The notes below the pieces were generated by a model that saw nothing but the letters and a program-made list of their open reading frames with translations, did not search any database and was not told the origin of the DNA. DNA of 52,767 nucleotides from Streptomyces sp. man185 (GTDB taxonomy: Bacteria; Actinomycetota; Actinomycetes; Streptomycetales; Streptomycetaceae), in the NCBI GenBank assembly GCA_002551355.1, contig NTHE01000056.1:1-52767 (forward strand), given 5' to 3'. This document shows positions 15,326 through 24,650 of the stretch, piece after piece; position 1 is the stretch's first letter; each line of letters opens with the position of its first letter. The position numbers and the translations under genes are program-made.

Positions 15326-16084
15326 GTGTCGGACCAGCCGCGCCCCCGCGCCTCCCTCCGTACCGCCGTGGTCTGGGAGGTCCTCAAGGAGGCCCTGGAC
15401 CGTCAGGTCAAGGCGAACGGCAGGGGCGCCCTGGACGTCCTGGACACCGGTGGCGGAACCGGCAACTTCGCCGTGCCCGCGGCCCGGCTCGGCCACACGG
15501 TCACCGTCGTCGACCCCAGCCCCAACGCGCTCTTCGCGCTGGAGCGCCGCGCGGCCGAGGCCGGGGTCGCCGACCGGGTCCGGGGAGTCCAGGGCGACAT
15601 CCTCGGCCTGTTCGACGTCGTGGAGCGCGACGGCTTCGACGCGGTGCTCTGCCACGGCGTCCTGGAATACGTCGACGAGCCCGGCGAGGGTGTACGCAAC
15701 GCGGTCGAGGCCCTGCGCCCTTCCGGCGCGCTGAGCCTGCTCGCCGCCGGCCTGGGCGGGGCGGTCCTGGCCCGCGCGCTCGCCGGTCACTTCACCGAGG
15801 CCCGCCACGCGCTCACCGACCCGGCCGGCCGCTGGGGCGAGGGCGACCCGGTGCCCCGCAGGTTCACCGCCGAGCAGCTCTCCGACCTGGTCTCCGACGC
15901 CGGTCTGGAGATCGCCGCGGTGCACGGCGTCCGGGTCTTCGCCGATCTCGTGCCGGGCGTCCTGGTGGACACCGAGCCCGGCGCCGTGGAGGCCCTCCTC
16001 AAGCTCGAAGCGGCCGTCGCCGAGCAGCCCGCGTTCCATTCCGTCGCCACCCAGCTGCACGTTCTGGGCGAGAAGCGCCGCTGA
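15326..16084 (+). CDS. Class I SAM-dependent methyltransferase
   Basis: 252-residue methyltransferase of unknown substrate. Motif I is D-V-L-D-T-G-G-G-T-G-N-F (about 37-48), followed by an acidic residue at the end of strand 2 (V-V-D-P-S). Then come G-D-I-L and the motif IV region F-D-A-V-L-C-H-G-V-L-E-Y-V-D. The SmtA/UbiE-like layout suggests a small molecule or RNA rather than DNA target; no target-recognition domain is present. GTG 15326 is preceded by GAGGAG. The order HEPN - methyltransferase - DUF3040 is compact on one strand, but spacings of 105 and 247 nt do not prove one operon. Confidence 0.88.
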   Translation: MSDQPRPRASLRTAVVWEVLKEALDRQVKANGRGALDVLDTGGGTGNFAVPAARLGHTVTVVDPSPNALFALERRAAEAGVADRVRGVQGDILGLFDVVERDGFDAVLCHGVLEYVDEPGEGVRNAVEALRPSGALSLLAAGLGGAVLARALAGHFTEARHALTDPAGRWGEGDPVPRRFTAEQLSDLVSDAGLEIAAVHGVRVFADLVPGVLVDTEPGAVEALLKLEAAVAEQPAFHSVATQLHVLGEKRR

Positions 16085-16331
16085 TCAGCAACGCAAGCGC
16101 GGACGGAGTGGGACTCAGGACCCCCGTAAGGGGCGTCCGCCCCGTATGATCGGGTGACACCATCCGGCATGGCGGATCGGTCGTCGGGGAATCTACGCCT
16201 CAGCAGCCGAGCCGACACAGCGGTCCGGACTGGCTGAACGCTAGAGGGCGGGTTTCACGGGGGCGAATCCCTGCCTATCCTGGAAGGGCCGCATACCGGT
16301 CGCCCCCGCGGCCGACGACGAGGAGGATCCC

Positions 16332-16736
16332 GTGCCGCTCTCGGAGCACGAGCAGCGCATGCTCGAGCAGATGGAGCGAGCGCTGTACGCCGAAGATCCC
16401 AAGTTCGCGACAGCGCTCGAGGGAAGCGGACTGCGTACGTACACCCGGAAAAGGGTCTACCAGGCGGTCGCTGGCTTCCTGGTGGGTATCGCGCTCCTCA
16501 TGGCCGGAATGGTCGCCCAGCAGATCTGGATCAGCGTGGTGGGGTTCCTCGTCATGCTCGGCTGTGCCGTGCTCGCGGTCACCGGATGGCGCAAAGCGCC
16601 CAAGCCCGGTGAACAACAGCCGGCCGCCACAGGTGGCGGGGACAGCGGCGCACGCCGCCGACCGAGACAACGCCGGTCGATGATGAACCGCATCGAGCAG
16701 CGGTGGCAGCGCCGCCGCGACGAACAGGGCCAGTAG
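16332..16736 (+). CDS. DUF3040 domain membrane protein
   Basis: 134-residue protein. The opening P-L-S-E-H-E-Q-R-M-L-E-Q-M-E-R-A-L is the diagnostic DUF3040 start, and A-E-D-P-K-F-A follows. Two membrane spans cover about residues 46-82, and a basic C-terminal tail (R-R-R-P-R-Q-R-R) is probably cytoplasmic. GTG 16332 follows GAGGAGG at 16319-16325. Function unknown. The 247 bp upstream contain no gene I can support. Confidence 0.88.
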   Translation: MPLSEHEQRMLEQMERALYAEDPKFATALEGSGLRTYTRKRVYQAVAGFLVGIALLMAGMVAQQIWISVVGFLVMLGCAVLAVTGWRKAPKPGEQQPAATGGGDSGARRRPRQRRSMMNRIEQRWQRRRDEQGQ

Positions 16737-16744
16737 CACGACAC

Positions 16745-16767
16745 GGCCCTGTTCTTCTCACAGGGCC
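16745..16767 (+). terminator. Hairpin after the DUF3040 gene
   Basis: GGCCCTG (16745-16751) pairs with CAGGGCC (16761-16767) around a pyrimidine-rich 9-nt loop, starting 8 nt after the stop codon. Confidence 0.65.
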
Positions 16768-16904
16768 GGGCGATGGCACCACGTACGACACCGATGGGTG
16801 AGCGGCGGCCGCATTCATGCGCCCCCTCACCCATCAGTGCGTGACAGCCCCGATGACGTCGGGTGAGAGGCCGGACCGCCGGTGACGAGCGCACGGGACG
16901 GGAC

Positions 16905-16958
16905 CGCGAAGGCCCCCGGCCCGGACCCTGCACAGGGTCCGGGCCGGGGGCCTTCGCG
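16905..16958. terminator. Very long perfect hairpin terminator after the transglutaminase operon
   Basis: Bases 16905-16930 and 16933-16958 are perfect reverse complements: a 26-bp GC-rich stem with a two-base centre. It lies 20 nt beyond the transglutaminase stop codon on the minus strand and can terminate transcription from both sides. Confidence 0.88.
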
Positions 16959-16977
16959 CGGTCGCCCGCCGGCCGCC

Positions 16978-19395
16978 TCAGCCGTGCTGGCGTGTGAGGC
17001 GGCGCAGCCGGGCCGTCCAGCGACCGGCTCCCGGGCGGCCCGCCCACCGCTCCGCGAGCGCCGTCCTACGGTCGGCGAGGGCCCACACCACCCGGACGGA
17101 CGAGCGGGGCAGAAGCGTTGCCCGCAGCCGGGCACCGCGGCCCGCCGACGCCCGCAGACCCGCCCGTACCGCCGACGCGTCCTCGGCCAGCCCGGCCGCC
17201 GGGCGCGGCTCGGGCGCGTACAGCACCTGTTCCACCGAACCCGCGATCCGGTGCACGGCCGCGGCCGCGGTGGTGTCGAGCCGGCCCAGCCGCACGACCC
17301 GGGCCGCAGCCTTCCTGGGCGTCAGCGACTCGTCCGGCACGATGCCGTGGTCCCAGGCCGTGTCGGTGATCTCCCGCCAGGCGGCCAGCGTCCGCGCGGC
17401 GGCGTCCGCGGGCGTCCGGCCACCGAAGCCCAGCCGGCGGTTTCTCGTCCGGTTCCGCCACAGCAGCGGTGACAACGGCAGCACCAGCACCAGGACCGCC
17501 ACGAGAATCACCAGCAGAACCGTCCCGGCCGGGGTGCCCCGGTCGGTCGGCAATGCCGCTCCCGGCTCCGGCGAGGGCCCGCACCCGCCTTCCTGGCGCA
17601 ACTGCGGCGGGCAGCTGTCCTCGGCGGAGGGGACGGCGGACGGCTCGGCCGAGGTACCCGTGGAGGGCTCGGCCGCGTCGCTCGCGCTGTCCGTGGGGAC
17701 CTCGGGCCGGGTCCACGAGGGAGTGCTGCCGCGACTAGGGGTGGGCTCGAACCGGGTCCACCCGACGCCCTCGAAATACAGCTCGGGCCAGGCGTGCGCG
17801 TCGCGCAGCCCGACCGAGATCGCCCCGTCCGACTTCATCGTGCCCGGGGTGAAGCCCACCGCGACCCGGGCCGGGATGCCCAGCGTCCGGGCCATCGCGG
17901 CCATCGAGAACGAGAAGTGGACGCAGAAGCCCTCCTTGTCACGGAGGAACCGGGCGATGGCGGACGACCCCGTGCCCGAGGTGACCGTCGTGTCGTAGGT
18001 GAAGCCGCCCTCGGAGGCGAACCAGTCCTGGAGCTTCACGGCCCGCTCGTAGGCGTTGGCCGATCCCTCCGTGACCTGCTCGGCGGTCTCGGCGACCACG
18101 CCCGGCAACGAGCCCGGGACCTGGGTGTACTCGCGGAGCAGCTCCTCGGGCGGCGGACCCGCGGACGCGAGCTGCTCCGCCGTGGGCTCGACGACCAGAC
18201 TGCCGACCTCGTACCGCGCGCCGCGGGTGGTCTGCCCGTCGTCGCCGACCAGGGTGCGGCCCTCGGGCTCGTACCGCCACCGGCCACCGACACGGACCTC
18301 GCTCGCCGGGTAGGGGAGCGGCAGATACGTCTGCTGGTAGGAGCGCGAGGCGGAGATGTTCGTCCGGACCTCGGTGACCGAGACGTCTCCGCCCAGCCCG
18401 GCGGGCTGGGGAAGGCGGTCGGGGATGTCCGTCAGCCGCCGGGTGGAGGAGCGCCACTCGCTGCCGTTGAACTCGTCCAGGGCCAGGATCCGGAGATAGA
18501 GGCTCTGCGGGTCCTCGATGTTGCTGCGGTACGTCATCACCTCCCGGTTCTCCGGCTGGTTGAGGTTGTTCTGGAGCGAGACCAGCGGATTCACCGCGGA
18601 GATGGTGCCGCCGCCGCTGCCCCGGCCGCTCCCCGGTCCGCTGCCGCCCAGCAGACCGCTGTCCAGCGCGGGTAGGGCCAGCGGGGCCACCAGGGCGATG
18701 CCGAGCGCCAGCACACCGATCCGTCGCCCGGTGCGGATGGGGGAGGGCCCGCCGCTCACACCGGACAGTCCGTCGGCCAGACCGCCCGTGTTCCGCGCGG
18801 CGCCGCCGAAGACGCGGCCCCACTGGGAGAGCCGGTCCCGACCCTCCGCCAGCAGGAGCAGCAGATAGCCGGAGGCGGCCAGCAGGAACCACAGCCAGCC
18901 CGCTCCGCCGTCGGAGAGACCGGCCGCGACCGAGTACAGGGCGAGGAGCGGCAGCCCGGCCGGGGCCGCGCTGCGGAAGGTCACCGCCATGGCGTCCACC
19001 GCGAGACCGATCAGGATCACCCCGCCGACCACCATCAGCTTGATGCCGTCGGTCAGCGGGGCCGGGGTGGAGTACGTACCGACGTCCTCCCCGCCCGCCA
19101 CCAGCAGCTCGCCCAGCCGCATCACCGCCTGCGGGCCGGGCAGCACCCCCAGCAGGGCGTGGCTCCGGGCGAACACCAGCGTCAGCAGCACCAGGGTGAC
19201 CAGCGCCTGGGCGGCGATGGTCAGCGTCCGGGCCAGCGGCATCCGGCGCGCGAGGGCGCCCACCCCGCTCTGGACGCCGAGCAGCACCGCCGCCTGTACC
19301 AGCCAGCCGACCCCCTCCACCAGCGGGATCAGCGCCCCCGCCGCCAGCAGTGTCGCCGCGTAGGCGCACAGCGCCAGCCTGGCCCGCCCGCTCAT
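16978..19395 (-). CDS. TgpA-type transmembrane transglutaminase-like protein
   Basis: 805-residue protein with a membrane N-terminus and an extracellular transglutaminase domain. Residues 1-245 hold about six to seven spans. The transglutaminase-like core follows, with Cys491 (E-G-F-C-V-H-F-S), His534 (R-D-A-H-A-W-P-E) and an acidic residue at Glu550 (F-E-P-T) where the triad Asp usually sits. After a Ser/Pro/Glu linker there is another span near residue 660 and a DUF4129-like cytoplasmic C-terminus. ATG 19395 overlaps the DUF58 stop as ATGA, with GGGGGGA 7 nt before it. A second ATG two codons upstream is possible. Third gene of the MoxR-DUF58-transglutaminase operon; probably a cell-envelope peptidase or crosslinking enzyme (inference). 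Confidence 0.9.
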   Translation of the reverse strand: MSGRARLALCAYAATLLAAGALIPLVEGVGWLVQAAVLLGVQSGVGALARRMPLARTLTIAAQALVTLVLLTLVFARSHALLGVLPGPQAVMRLGELLVAGGEDVGTYSTPAPLTDGIKLMVVGGVILIGLAVDAMAVTFRSAAPAGLPLLALYSVAAGLSDGGAGWLWFLLAASGYLLLLLAEGRDRLSQWGRVFGGAARNTGGLADGLSGVSGGPSPIRTGRRIGVLALGIALVAPLALPALDSGLLGGSGPGSGRGSGGGTISAVNPLVSLQNNLNQPENREVMTYRSNIEDPQSLYLRILALDEFNGSEWRSSTRRLTDIPDRLPQPAGLGGDVSVTEVRTNISASRSYQQTYLPLPYPASEVRVGGRWRYEPEGRTLVGDDGQTTRGARYEVGSLVVEPTAEQLASAGPPPEELLREYTQVPGSLPGVVAETAEQVTEGSANAYERAVKLQDWFASEGGFTYDTTVTSGTGSSAIARFLRDKEGFCVHFSFSMAAMARTLGIPARVAVGFTPGTMKSDGAISVGLRDAHAWPELYFEGVGWTRFEPTPSRGSTPSWTRPEVPTDSASDAAEPSTGTSAEPSAVPSAEDSCPPQLRQEGGCGPSPEPGAALPTDRGTPAGTVLLVILVAVLVLVLPLSPLLWRNRTRNRRLGFGGRTPADAAARTLAAWREITDTAWDHGIVPDESLTPRKAAARVVRLGRLDTTAAAAVHRIAGSVEQVLYAPEPRPAAGLAEDASAVRAGLRASAGRGARLRATLLPRSSVRVVWALADRRTALAERWAGRPGAGRWTARLRRLTRQHG

Positions 19396-20758
19396 GACCA
19401 TCCCCCCGCGAAACCTGTCGGGCCGCCGCTCGGGGCGGACGGCGTGTCCGTGCGCATCCCGCCGGCCAACTGCCACAGCTCGGGGAGCTCGTCACCCGGC
19501 TCCACCGGCACCGCCGTCCAGCCGGACTCGCGCAACCGTCGCAGTCGGTCGTCGGCCGCTCCCGCCGCGCTCTCGTCGCCTGCCCAGGCGGCGCTGTCCA
19601 GGACGAAGGCGACCCCGGCCCCGGCGCGCTGCCGCATCCGGGCCGCGACCGCGGCCTGTTCCTCGTCCAGATCGCCGAAGAAGGCGATGAGCAGTCCCTC
19701 GTTGCCGCCGCGCAGCACGTCATGGGCGCGCGAGAGGCCCCCGCCGTCGGAATGGCCGACCATGGCGAGCGTGTCGAGCATCAGCCCGGCCGAGTCCGCG
19801 GACTCCTGGGTCGAGCCCGCGAATCCGTCGGACCCCTCGCCGGGCACCGCGTTTCCGTCGTCGGTGAGCAGCCGGACGGCGAAGCCGCGCTCCAGCATGT
19901 GCAGAAGGGCGGAGGCCGCCCCCGAGACCGCCCATTCGAACGCCGAGTCGGGCCCGGCGCCCTGGTAGCCGATCTGCCGGGTGTCCAGCAGGACCGTGCA
20001 TCTGGCCCGCTGCGGCTGTTCCTCACGGCGCACCATCAGCTCGCCGTGGCGTGCGGTGGAGCGCCAGTGGACCCGGCGCAGGTCGTCGCCGTGCCGGTAC
20101 CCGCGCGGGATGATGTCGTCCTCACCGGCGAGCGCGAGCGACCGCTGCCGCCCGTCGCCGTACCCGGAGGCCTCGCCCGTCAGCCGCAGCGCGGGCAGCG
20201 GCACCGTACGCGGAATGACGACGAGGGTGTCGTACGCGCTGAAGGAACGCGTCAGCTCGCACATGCCGAACGGGTCGCTGAGCCGCAGTTGCAACGGGCC
20301 CAGCGGATAGCGGCCGCGCAGGTCGGAGCGGACCCGGTAGGACACCTCTCTCCGGCCGGCCGCCTCCACCCGGTCCAGCACGAAGCGGGGGCGCGGGCCC
20401 AGGACGTACGGCACCCGGTCCTGGAGCATCAGCAGACCGGTGGGCAGCCGGGAGACGTTCTCCATCCGCAGGTGCACCCGGGCCTCCGCGCCCGCGGGCA
20501 CCCGGGACGGCGAGAGCCGCCGGGTGCCCGTCACCCGGTAGCGGGTGCGGTAGAGCACGGTCACGCAGACCAGGGGCAGCACGGCCAGCAGCAGGCCGAC
20601 CCGCAACAGGTCGCCCTGGCCCAGGACGTACGCGCAGACGGCGGCGGCAAGACCGGCGGCCAGGAACGAGCGTCCCCGGGTGGTCAGTCCGCCCAGAGCT
20701 GCCCGGAGGCCGCCCTTCCGGTCGCCGACCTCCACGGCGCCGGGCTCGCCGGCCGCCA

Positions 20759-20759
<1 letters not shown>
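19392..20759 (-). CDS. DUF58 domain-containing protein
   Basis: 455-residue protein. Two N-terminal membrane spans (about 28-65) precede a beta-sandwich region and the DUF58 core R-G-Y-R-H-G-D-D-L-R-R-V-H-W-R-S-T-A-R-H-G-E-L-M-V-R-R-x-E. A von Willebrand-like alpha/beta domain follows (C-T-V-L-L-D-T-R). ATG 20759 is chosen because it overlaps the MoxR stop in TGATG; an in-frame GTG one codon earlier is equally close. Together with MoxR and the transglutaminase this is a widespread three-gene set, in which the MoxR ATPase is thought to act as a chaperone for a vWA-like partner (family knowledge). Confidence 0.9.
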
Positions 20760-21811
<1,052 letters not shown>

Positions 21812-22062
21812 CCGGCCCTCCTCGGCCCTTTTTGCGCAGGGGCCGTCGCGCGTACCCGCGCGGCCCACCCCGAAAAATCGGACACTCCTCCGGAAGGCCC
21901 GGGGATGTCACACCCGCATTCTTGTTGCCGTTACCGCTTCGTGTCACTCGCCTGTGGATAAGTGGGTGTGAAAAGTCAGCGTCTGTCGCGATTTCGGGGC
22001 CGCGAGGCACGGCGATGCGTGCGTGAGGTGGAGCGGAGGGCCGGGTGGTGAGGCGAGTCCGT

Positions 22063-22626
22063 TCAGGAAACGGAGTCGATCTCCCGCAGCAGACCGGTGG
22101 TCACGTCGAAGACGAAGCCGCGCACGTCGTCGGTGTGCAGCAGGAACGGCGAGGTCCGCACGCGCTGCATCGACTGGCGCACGTCCTGGTCGGCGTCCGT
22201 GTAGGCCTCCACTGCCCAGGCCGGACGCTGGCCGACCTCGCGCTCCAGGTCCTGCCGGAAGTCCTCGGTGAGGGATTCCAGGCCGCAGTTCGTGTGGTGG
22301 ATGAGGACCACGCTGCGGGTGCCGAGCGCCCGCTGGCTGATGGTCAGCGAACGGAGCACGTCCTCGGTGACCACGCCGCCCGCGTTGCGGATGGTGTGGC
22401 AGTCGCCGAGCTCCAGGCCGAGCGCGGCGTGCAGGTCGAGTCGGGCGTCCATGCAGGCGACCACGGCGACCTGGAGGACCGGGCGCGCGTCCATGCCCGG
22501 GTCGCGGAAGCCCTTCGCGTACTCGGTGTTCAGCGCGACGAGGCGGTCGGTGACCTGGCCCCCCTCGCGGACTGCCGGTGCGGTGGACGTCACGGACTCG
22601 GCGGGGGAGTGAGCAGAAGTCGACAT
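22063..22626 (-). CDS. Beta-class carbonic anhydrase
   Basis: 187-residue zinc enzyme that interconverts CO2 and bicarbonate. Zinc ligands are Cys58 (V-A-C-M-D-A-R), His111 and Cys114 (H-H-T-N-C-G), with the catalytic Asp60-Arg62 dyad. The compact form and motifs I-R-N-A-G-G-V-V-T and R-G-F-V-F-D-V-T-T-G resemble mycobacterial Rv1284 (recollection). ATG 22626 gives a short Ser/Ala/Thr-rich leader before the domain. A GGGAAGG lies about 14 nt upstream, somewhat far. Monocistronic and divergent from the dcw cluster. Confidence 0.93.
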   Translation of the reverse strand: MSTSAHSPAESVTSTAPAVREGGQVTDRLVALNTEYAKGFRDPGMDARPVLQVAVVACMDARLDLHAALGLELGDCHTIRNAGGVVTEDVLRSLTISQRALGTRSVVLIHHTNCGLESLTEDFRQDLEREVGQRPAWAVEAYTDADQDVRQSMQRVRTSPFLLHTDDVRGFVFDVTTGLLREIDSVS

Positions 22627-23055
22627 GGCTACGACGTTAGCCTTCCCACCTGCCGGGGGCGGGCTGTGAGAGCGGACAAAGAACGTCAACACGGTTTGTT
22701 GTGAGCTAACCCACAGAACCCGGTGGACGCACCTGTTCGGGTGAGTTCGCCGCATCCGGTCGGGTGGAGCGACTCGCTGCGCGGTTCGTTGATCGCGAAT
22801 CGATCGAATGGCAGGGTGGACTAAAGTAACGCGAAGTCACCATCCACCTTCCCGCCCACTGCCCCATCGCACCGCCCCGCACCTTCTGCATATTCCGTAT
22901 TTCCCCCGTTGATGTGCGGCGTACGTGCGACCCGGCCCTCTCCCGCTCTCGGTCGGCCGACGCCTCTTCCCCGGCGCCGGCGGACCTCCCCTTCAGAGCG
23001 GGCGGGGACCAGGACGCACGTGCCGGCCGCGCGGGACAGAGCCTGAGAGGGCGCA
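22627..23055. other. Divergent intergenic region: carbonic anhydrase / dcw cluster promoters
   Basis: 429 bp without a supported gene. The sequence around 22780-22850 is less GC-rich than its surroundings and contains GATCG-CGAAT-CGATC and the pair GGTGGA (22815-22820) / TCCACC (22843-22848), so the rsmH promoter is likely there. No mraZ gene or MraZ-type DNA-binding repeat (TGGGN) array is evident. Confidence 0.55.
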
Positions 23056-24021
23056 TTGAGCCAGACCCGACACGTCCCGGTGATGCTCCAGAGGTGTCTG
23101 GACCTGTTGGCCCCGGCTCTCCAGGACCCGGCCCACCCCGAGCCCGTGGTCGTCGACTGCACCCTCGGCCTCGGCGGTCACAGCGAGGCCCTGCTCGCCT
23201 CCTTCCCCACCGCCCGGCTGATCGCCCTGGACCGCGACAAGGAGGCGCTCCGCCTCTCCGGCGAACGGCTCGCCCCCTACGGCGACCGGGCCACCCTCGT
23301 CCACGCGGTCTATGACGAACTCCCCGAGGTCCTCGCCCGCCTCGGGATCCCGAAGGTCCAGGGCGTGCTGTTCGACCTCGGCGTCTCCTCCATGCAACTG
23401 GACGAGGCCGACCGCGGGTTCGCCTACGCCCAGGACGCGCCGCTCGACATGCGCATGGACCAGTCCACCGGCATGGGCGCCGCCGAGGTGCTCAACACCT
23501 ACCCGCCCGGCGAGCTGGTCCGGATCCTGCGCGCGTACGGCGAGGAGAAGCAGGCCAAGCGGATCGTCTCCGCCGTCGTGCGCGAGCGCGAGAAGGAGCC
23601 GTTCAGCAACAGCGCCCGGCTCGTCGAGCTGATCCGCGACGCGCTTCCGCAGGCCGCCAAGCGCACCGGCGGCAACCCGGCCAAGCGGACCTTCCAGGCC
23701 CTGCGCATCGAGGTCAACGGCGAGCTGAGCGTCCTGGAGCGGGCCATCCCGGCCGCCGTCCAGTGCCTCGCCGTCGGCGGCCGCATCGCGGTGCTGTCGT
23801 ACCACTCGCTGGAGGACCGGCTGGTCAAGCAGGTCTTCGCGGCCGGCGCCGCCAACACCGCACCCCCGGGACTGCCCGTCGTCCCCGAGCGCTACCAGCC
23901 CCGGCTGAAGCAGCTCACCCGGGGCGCCGAACTGCCCACCGAGGAGGAGGTCGCCGAGAACCGGCGCGCCGCCCCCGCCCGGCTGCGCGGCGCCCAGCGC
24001 ATCCGCGAGGAGGAGCGATGA
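23056..24021 (+). CDS. rsmH: 16S rRNA (cytosine1402-N4)-methyltransferase RsmH
   Basis: SAM-dependent methyltransferase that modifies C1402 of 16S rRNA; usually an early gene of dcw clusters. The 321-residue product has H-V-P-V-M-L near the start, the SAM motif V-D-C-T-L-G-L-G-G-H-S, F-D-L-G-V-S-S-M-Q-L-D, R-G-F-A-Y, P-L-D-M-R-M-D and the C-terminal S-Y-H-S-L-E-D-R motif. The start is a TTG at 23056 preceded by GAGAGGG. The family's H-V-P-V motif falls 6 residues in, so no later start is possible and the next upstream ATG is out of frame. First gene of the cluster. Confidence 0.95.
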   Translation: MSQTRHVPVMLQRCLDLLAPALQDPAHPEPVVVDCTLGLGGHSEALLASFPTARLIALDRDKEALRLSGERLAPYGDRATLVHAVYDELPEVLARLGIPKVQGVLFDLGVSSMQLDEADRGFAYAQDAPLDMRMDQSTGMGAAEVLNTYPPGELVRILRAYGEEKQAKRIVSAVVREREKEPFSNSARLVELIRDALPQAAKRTGGNPAKRTFQALRIEVNGELSVLERAIPAAVQCLAVGGRIAVLSYHSLEDRLVKQVFAAGAANTAPPGLPVVPERYQPRLKQLTRGAELPTEEEVAENRRAAPARLRGAQRIREEER

Positions 24022-24089
24022 GCACCGGGACCCGGCGTCGCCCGCAGGACGGCAGCCCGACGCCGGGCGTCAGGGGAGCCCTGCGGTGA
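24018..24089 (+). CDS. 23-residue mini-ORF coupling rsmH to ftsL
   Basis: ATG 24018 overlaps the rsmH stop as ATGA and has a strong GAGGAGGAG ribosome site inside the end of rsmH. The frame runs 23 codons (M-S-T-G-T-R-R-R-P-Q-D-G...) and its TGA (24087-24089) overlaps the ftsL GTG start as GTGA. It fills the whole gap between the two genes. The peptide is basic and has no recognised domain. It may be a coupling device that feeds ribosomes to ftsL, or simply chance. Support is positional only. Confidence 0.45.
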   Translation: MSTGTRRRPQDGSPTPGVRGALR

Positions 24090-24646
24090 GCGAGCCGGCC
24101 GCACCGCTGAAGGGGCGGGCCGCGCGGCTCGCCCGGCTGATGCCGTCCACCGGGCCCAGCACCGCGGCCCGCACCCCCTTCGTCCTGCTGGTCGTCCTGC
24201 TCCTGGGCGGCGGACTCATCACCCTGCTCCTGCTGAACTCGGCCCTCAACGAAGGATCGTTCAGGCTCAGCGAGCTGAAGCGGGAGACCACCGAGCTCAC
24301 CGACGAGCAGCAGGCCCTCCAGCGCGACGTCGACGGCCGCTCCCAGCCCGACGCCCTGGAACGCCGCGCCCGGGAGCTGGGGATGGTCCCCGGCGGCAGC
24401 CCCGCCTTCCTGAACCCCGATGGCACGGTCCGCGGCAAGCCGTCGAAGGCGACCGCCCCGCCGCCGAGCCCGAGTCCGAGTCCGAGTCCGAGTGCCTCGG
24501 CCGACGCCGGACCCGACCCCGACGCCCCGGCGGCCGGTCCCTCCGGCTCCGCGTCGCCCTCCGGGGCCGGTCCCGCGACCGAGTCCGACCCCGCAGCCGC
24601 CCCCGCGGCGGAGAACAGCCCGCCCCCGACGAGCCCCGGCAGGTGA
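24086..24646 (+). CDS. ftsL: FtsL-like septum formation protein
   Basis: 186-residue bitopic membrane protein of the divisome; FtsL/DivIC-type proteins bridge FtsQ with FtsW/FtsI. A short basic cytoplasmic tail, a single span at about residues 32-52 and a coiled-coil (S-E-L-K-R-E-T-T-E-L-T-D-E-Q-Q-A-L) lead into the R-A-R-E-L-G-M-V-P segment typical of actinobacterial FtsL. From residue 115 on, the tail is disordered and Pro/Ser/Ala-rich and includes a P-S repeat encoded by a hexanucleotide tandem repeat. GTG 24086 has GGGGAG about 9 nt upstream. The identification rests on topology and position between rsmH and ftsI. Confidence 0.9.
   Translation: MSEPAAPLKGRAARLARLMPSTGPSTAARTPFVLLVVLLLGGGLITLLLLNSALNEGSFRLSELKRETTELTDEQQALQRDVDGRSQPDALERRARELGMVPGGSPAFLNPDGTVRGKPSKATAPPPSPSPSPSPSASADAGPDPDAPAAGPSGSASPSGAGPATESDPAAAPAAENSPPPTSPGR
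24464..24493 (+). repeat. Hexanucleotide tandem repeat in the ftsL tail
   Basis: Five copies of CCGAGT (the first CCGAGC) lie end to end in frame and encode the alternating Pro-Ser stretch. Length changes by whole units would keep the frame, so copy number could vary between strains. Confidence 0.85.
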
Positions 24647-24650
24647 CGCA

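Noticed and set aside
14693..16736. HEPN - methyltransferase - DUF3040 as a possible defence island
   Set aside because: No nuclease, restriction or toxin-antitoxin partner, no mobile-element marks, normal base composition, and, from memory, the genes are conserved core genes in Streptomyces.
22627..23055. A small minus-strand gene in the carbonic anhydrase - rsmH gap
   Set aside because: The open frames there (e.g. 22706-23056) lack ribosome sites and protein-like composition and overlap the expected promoters.
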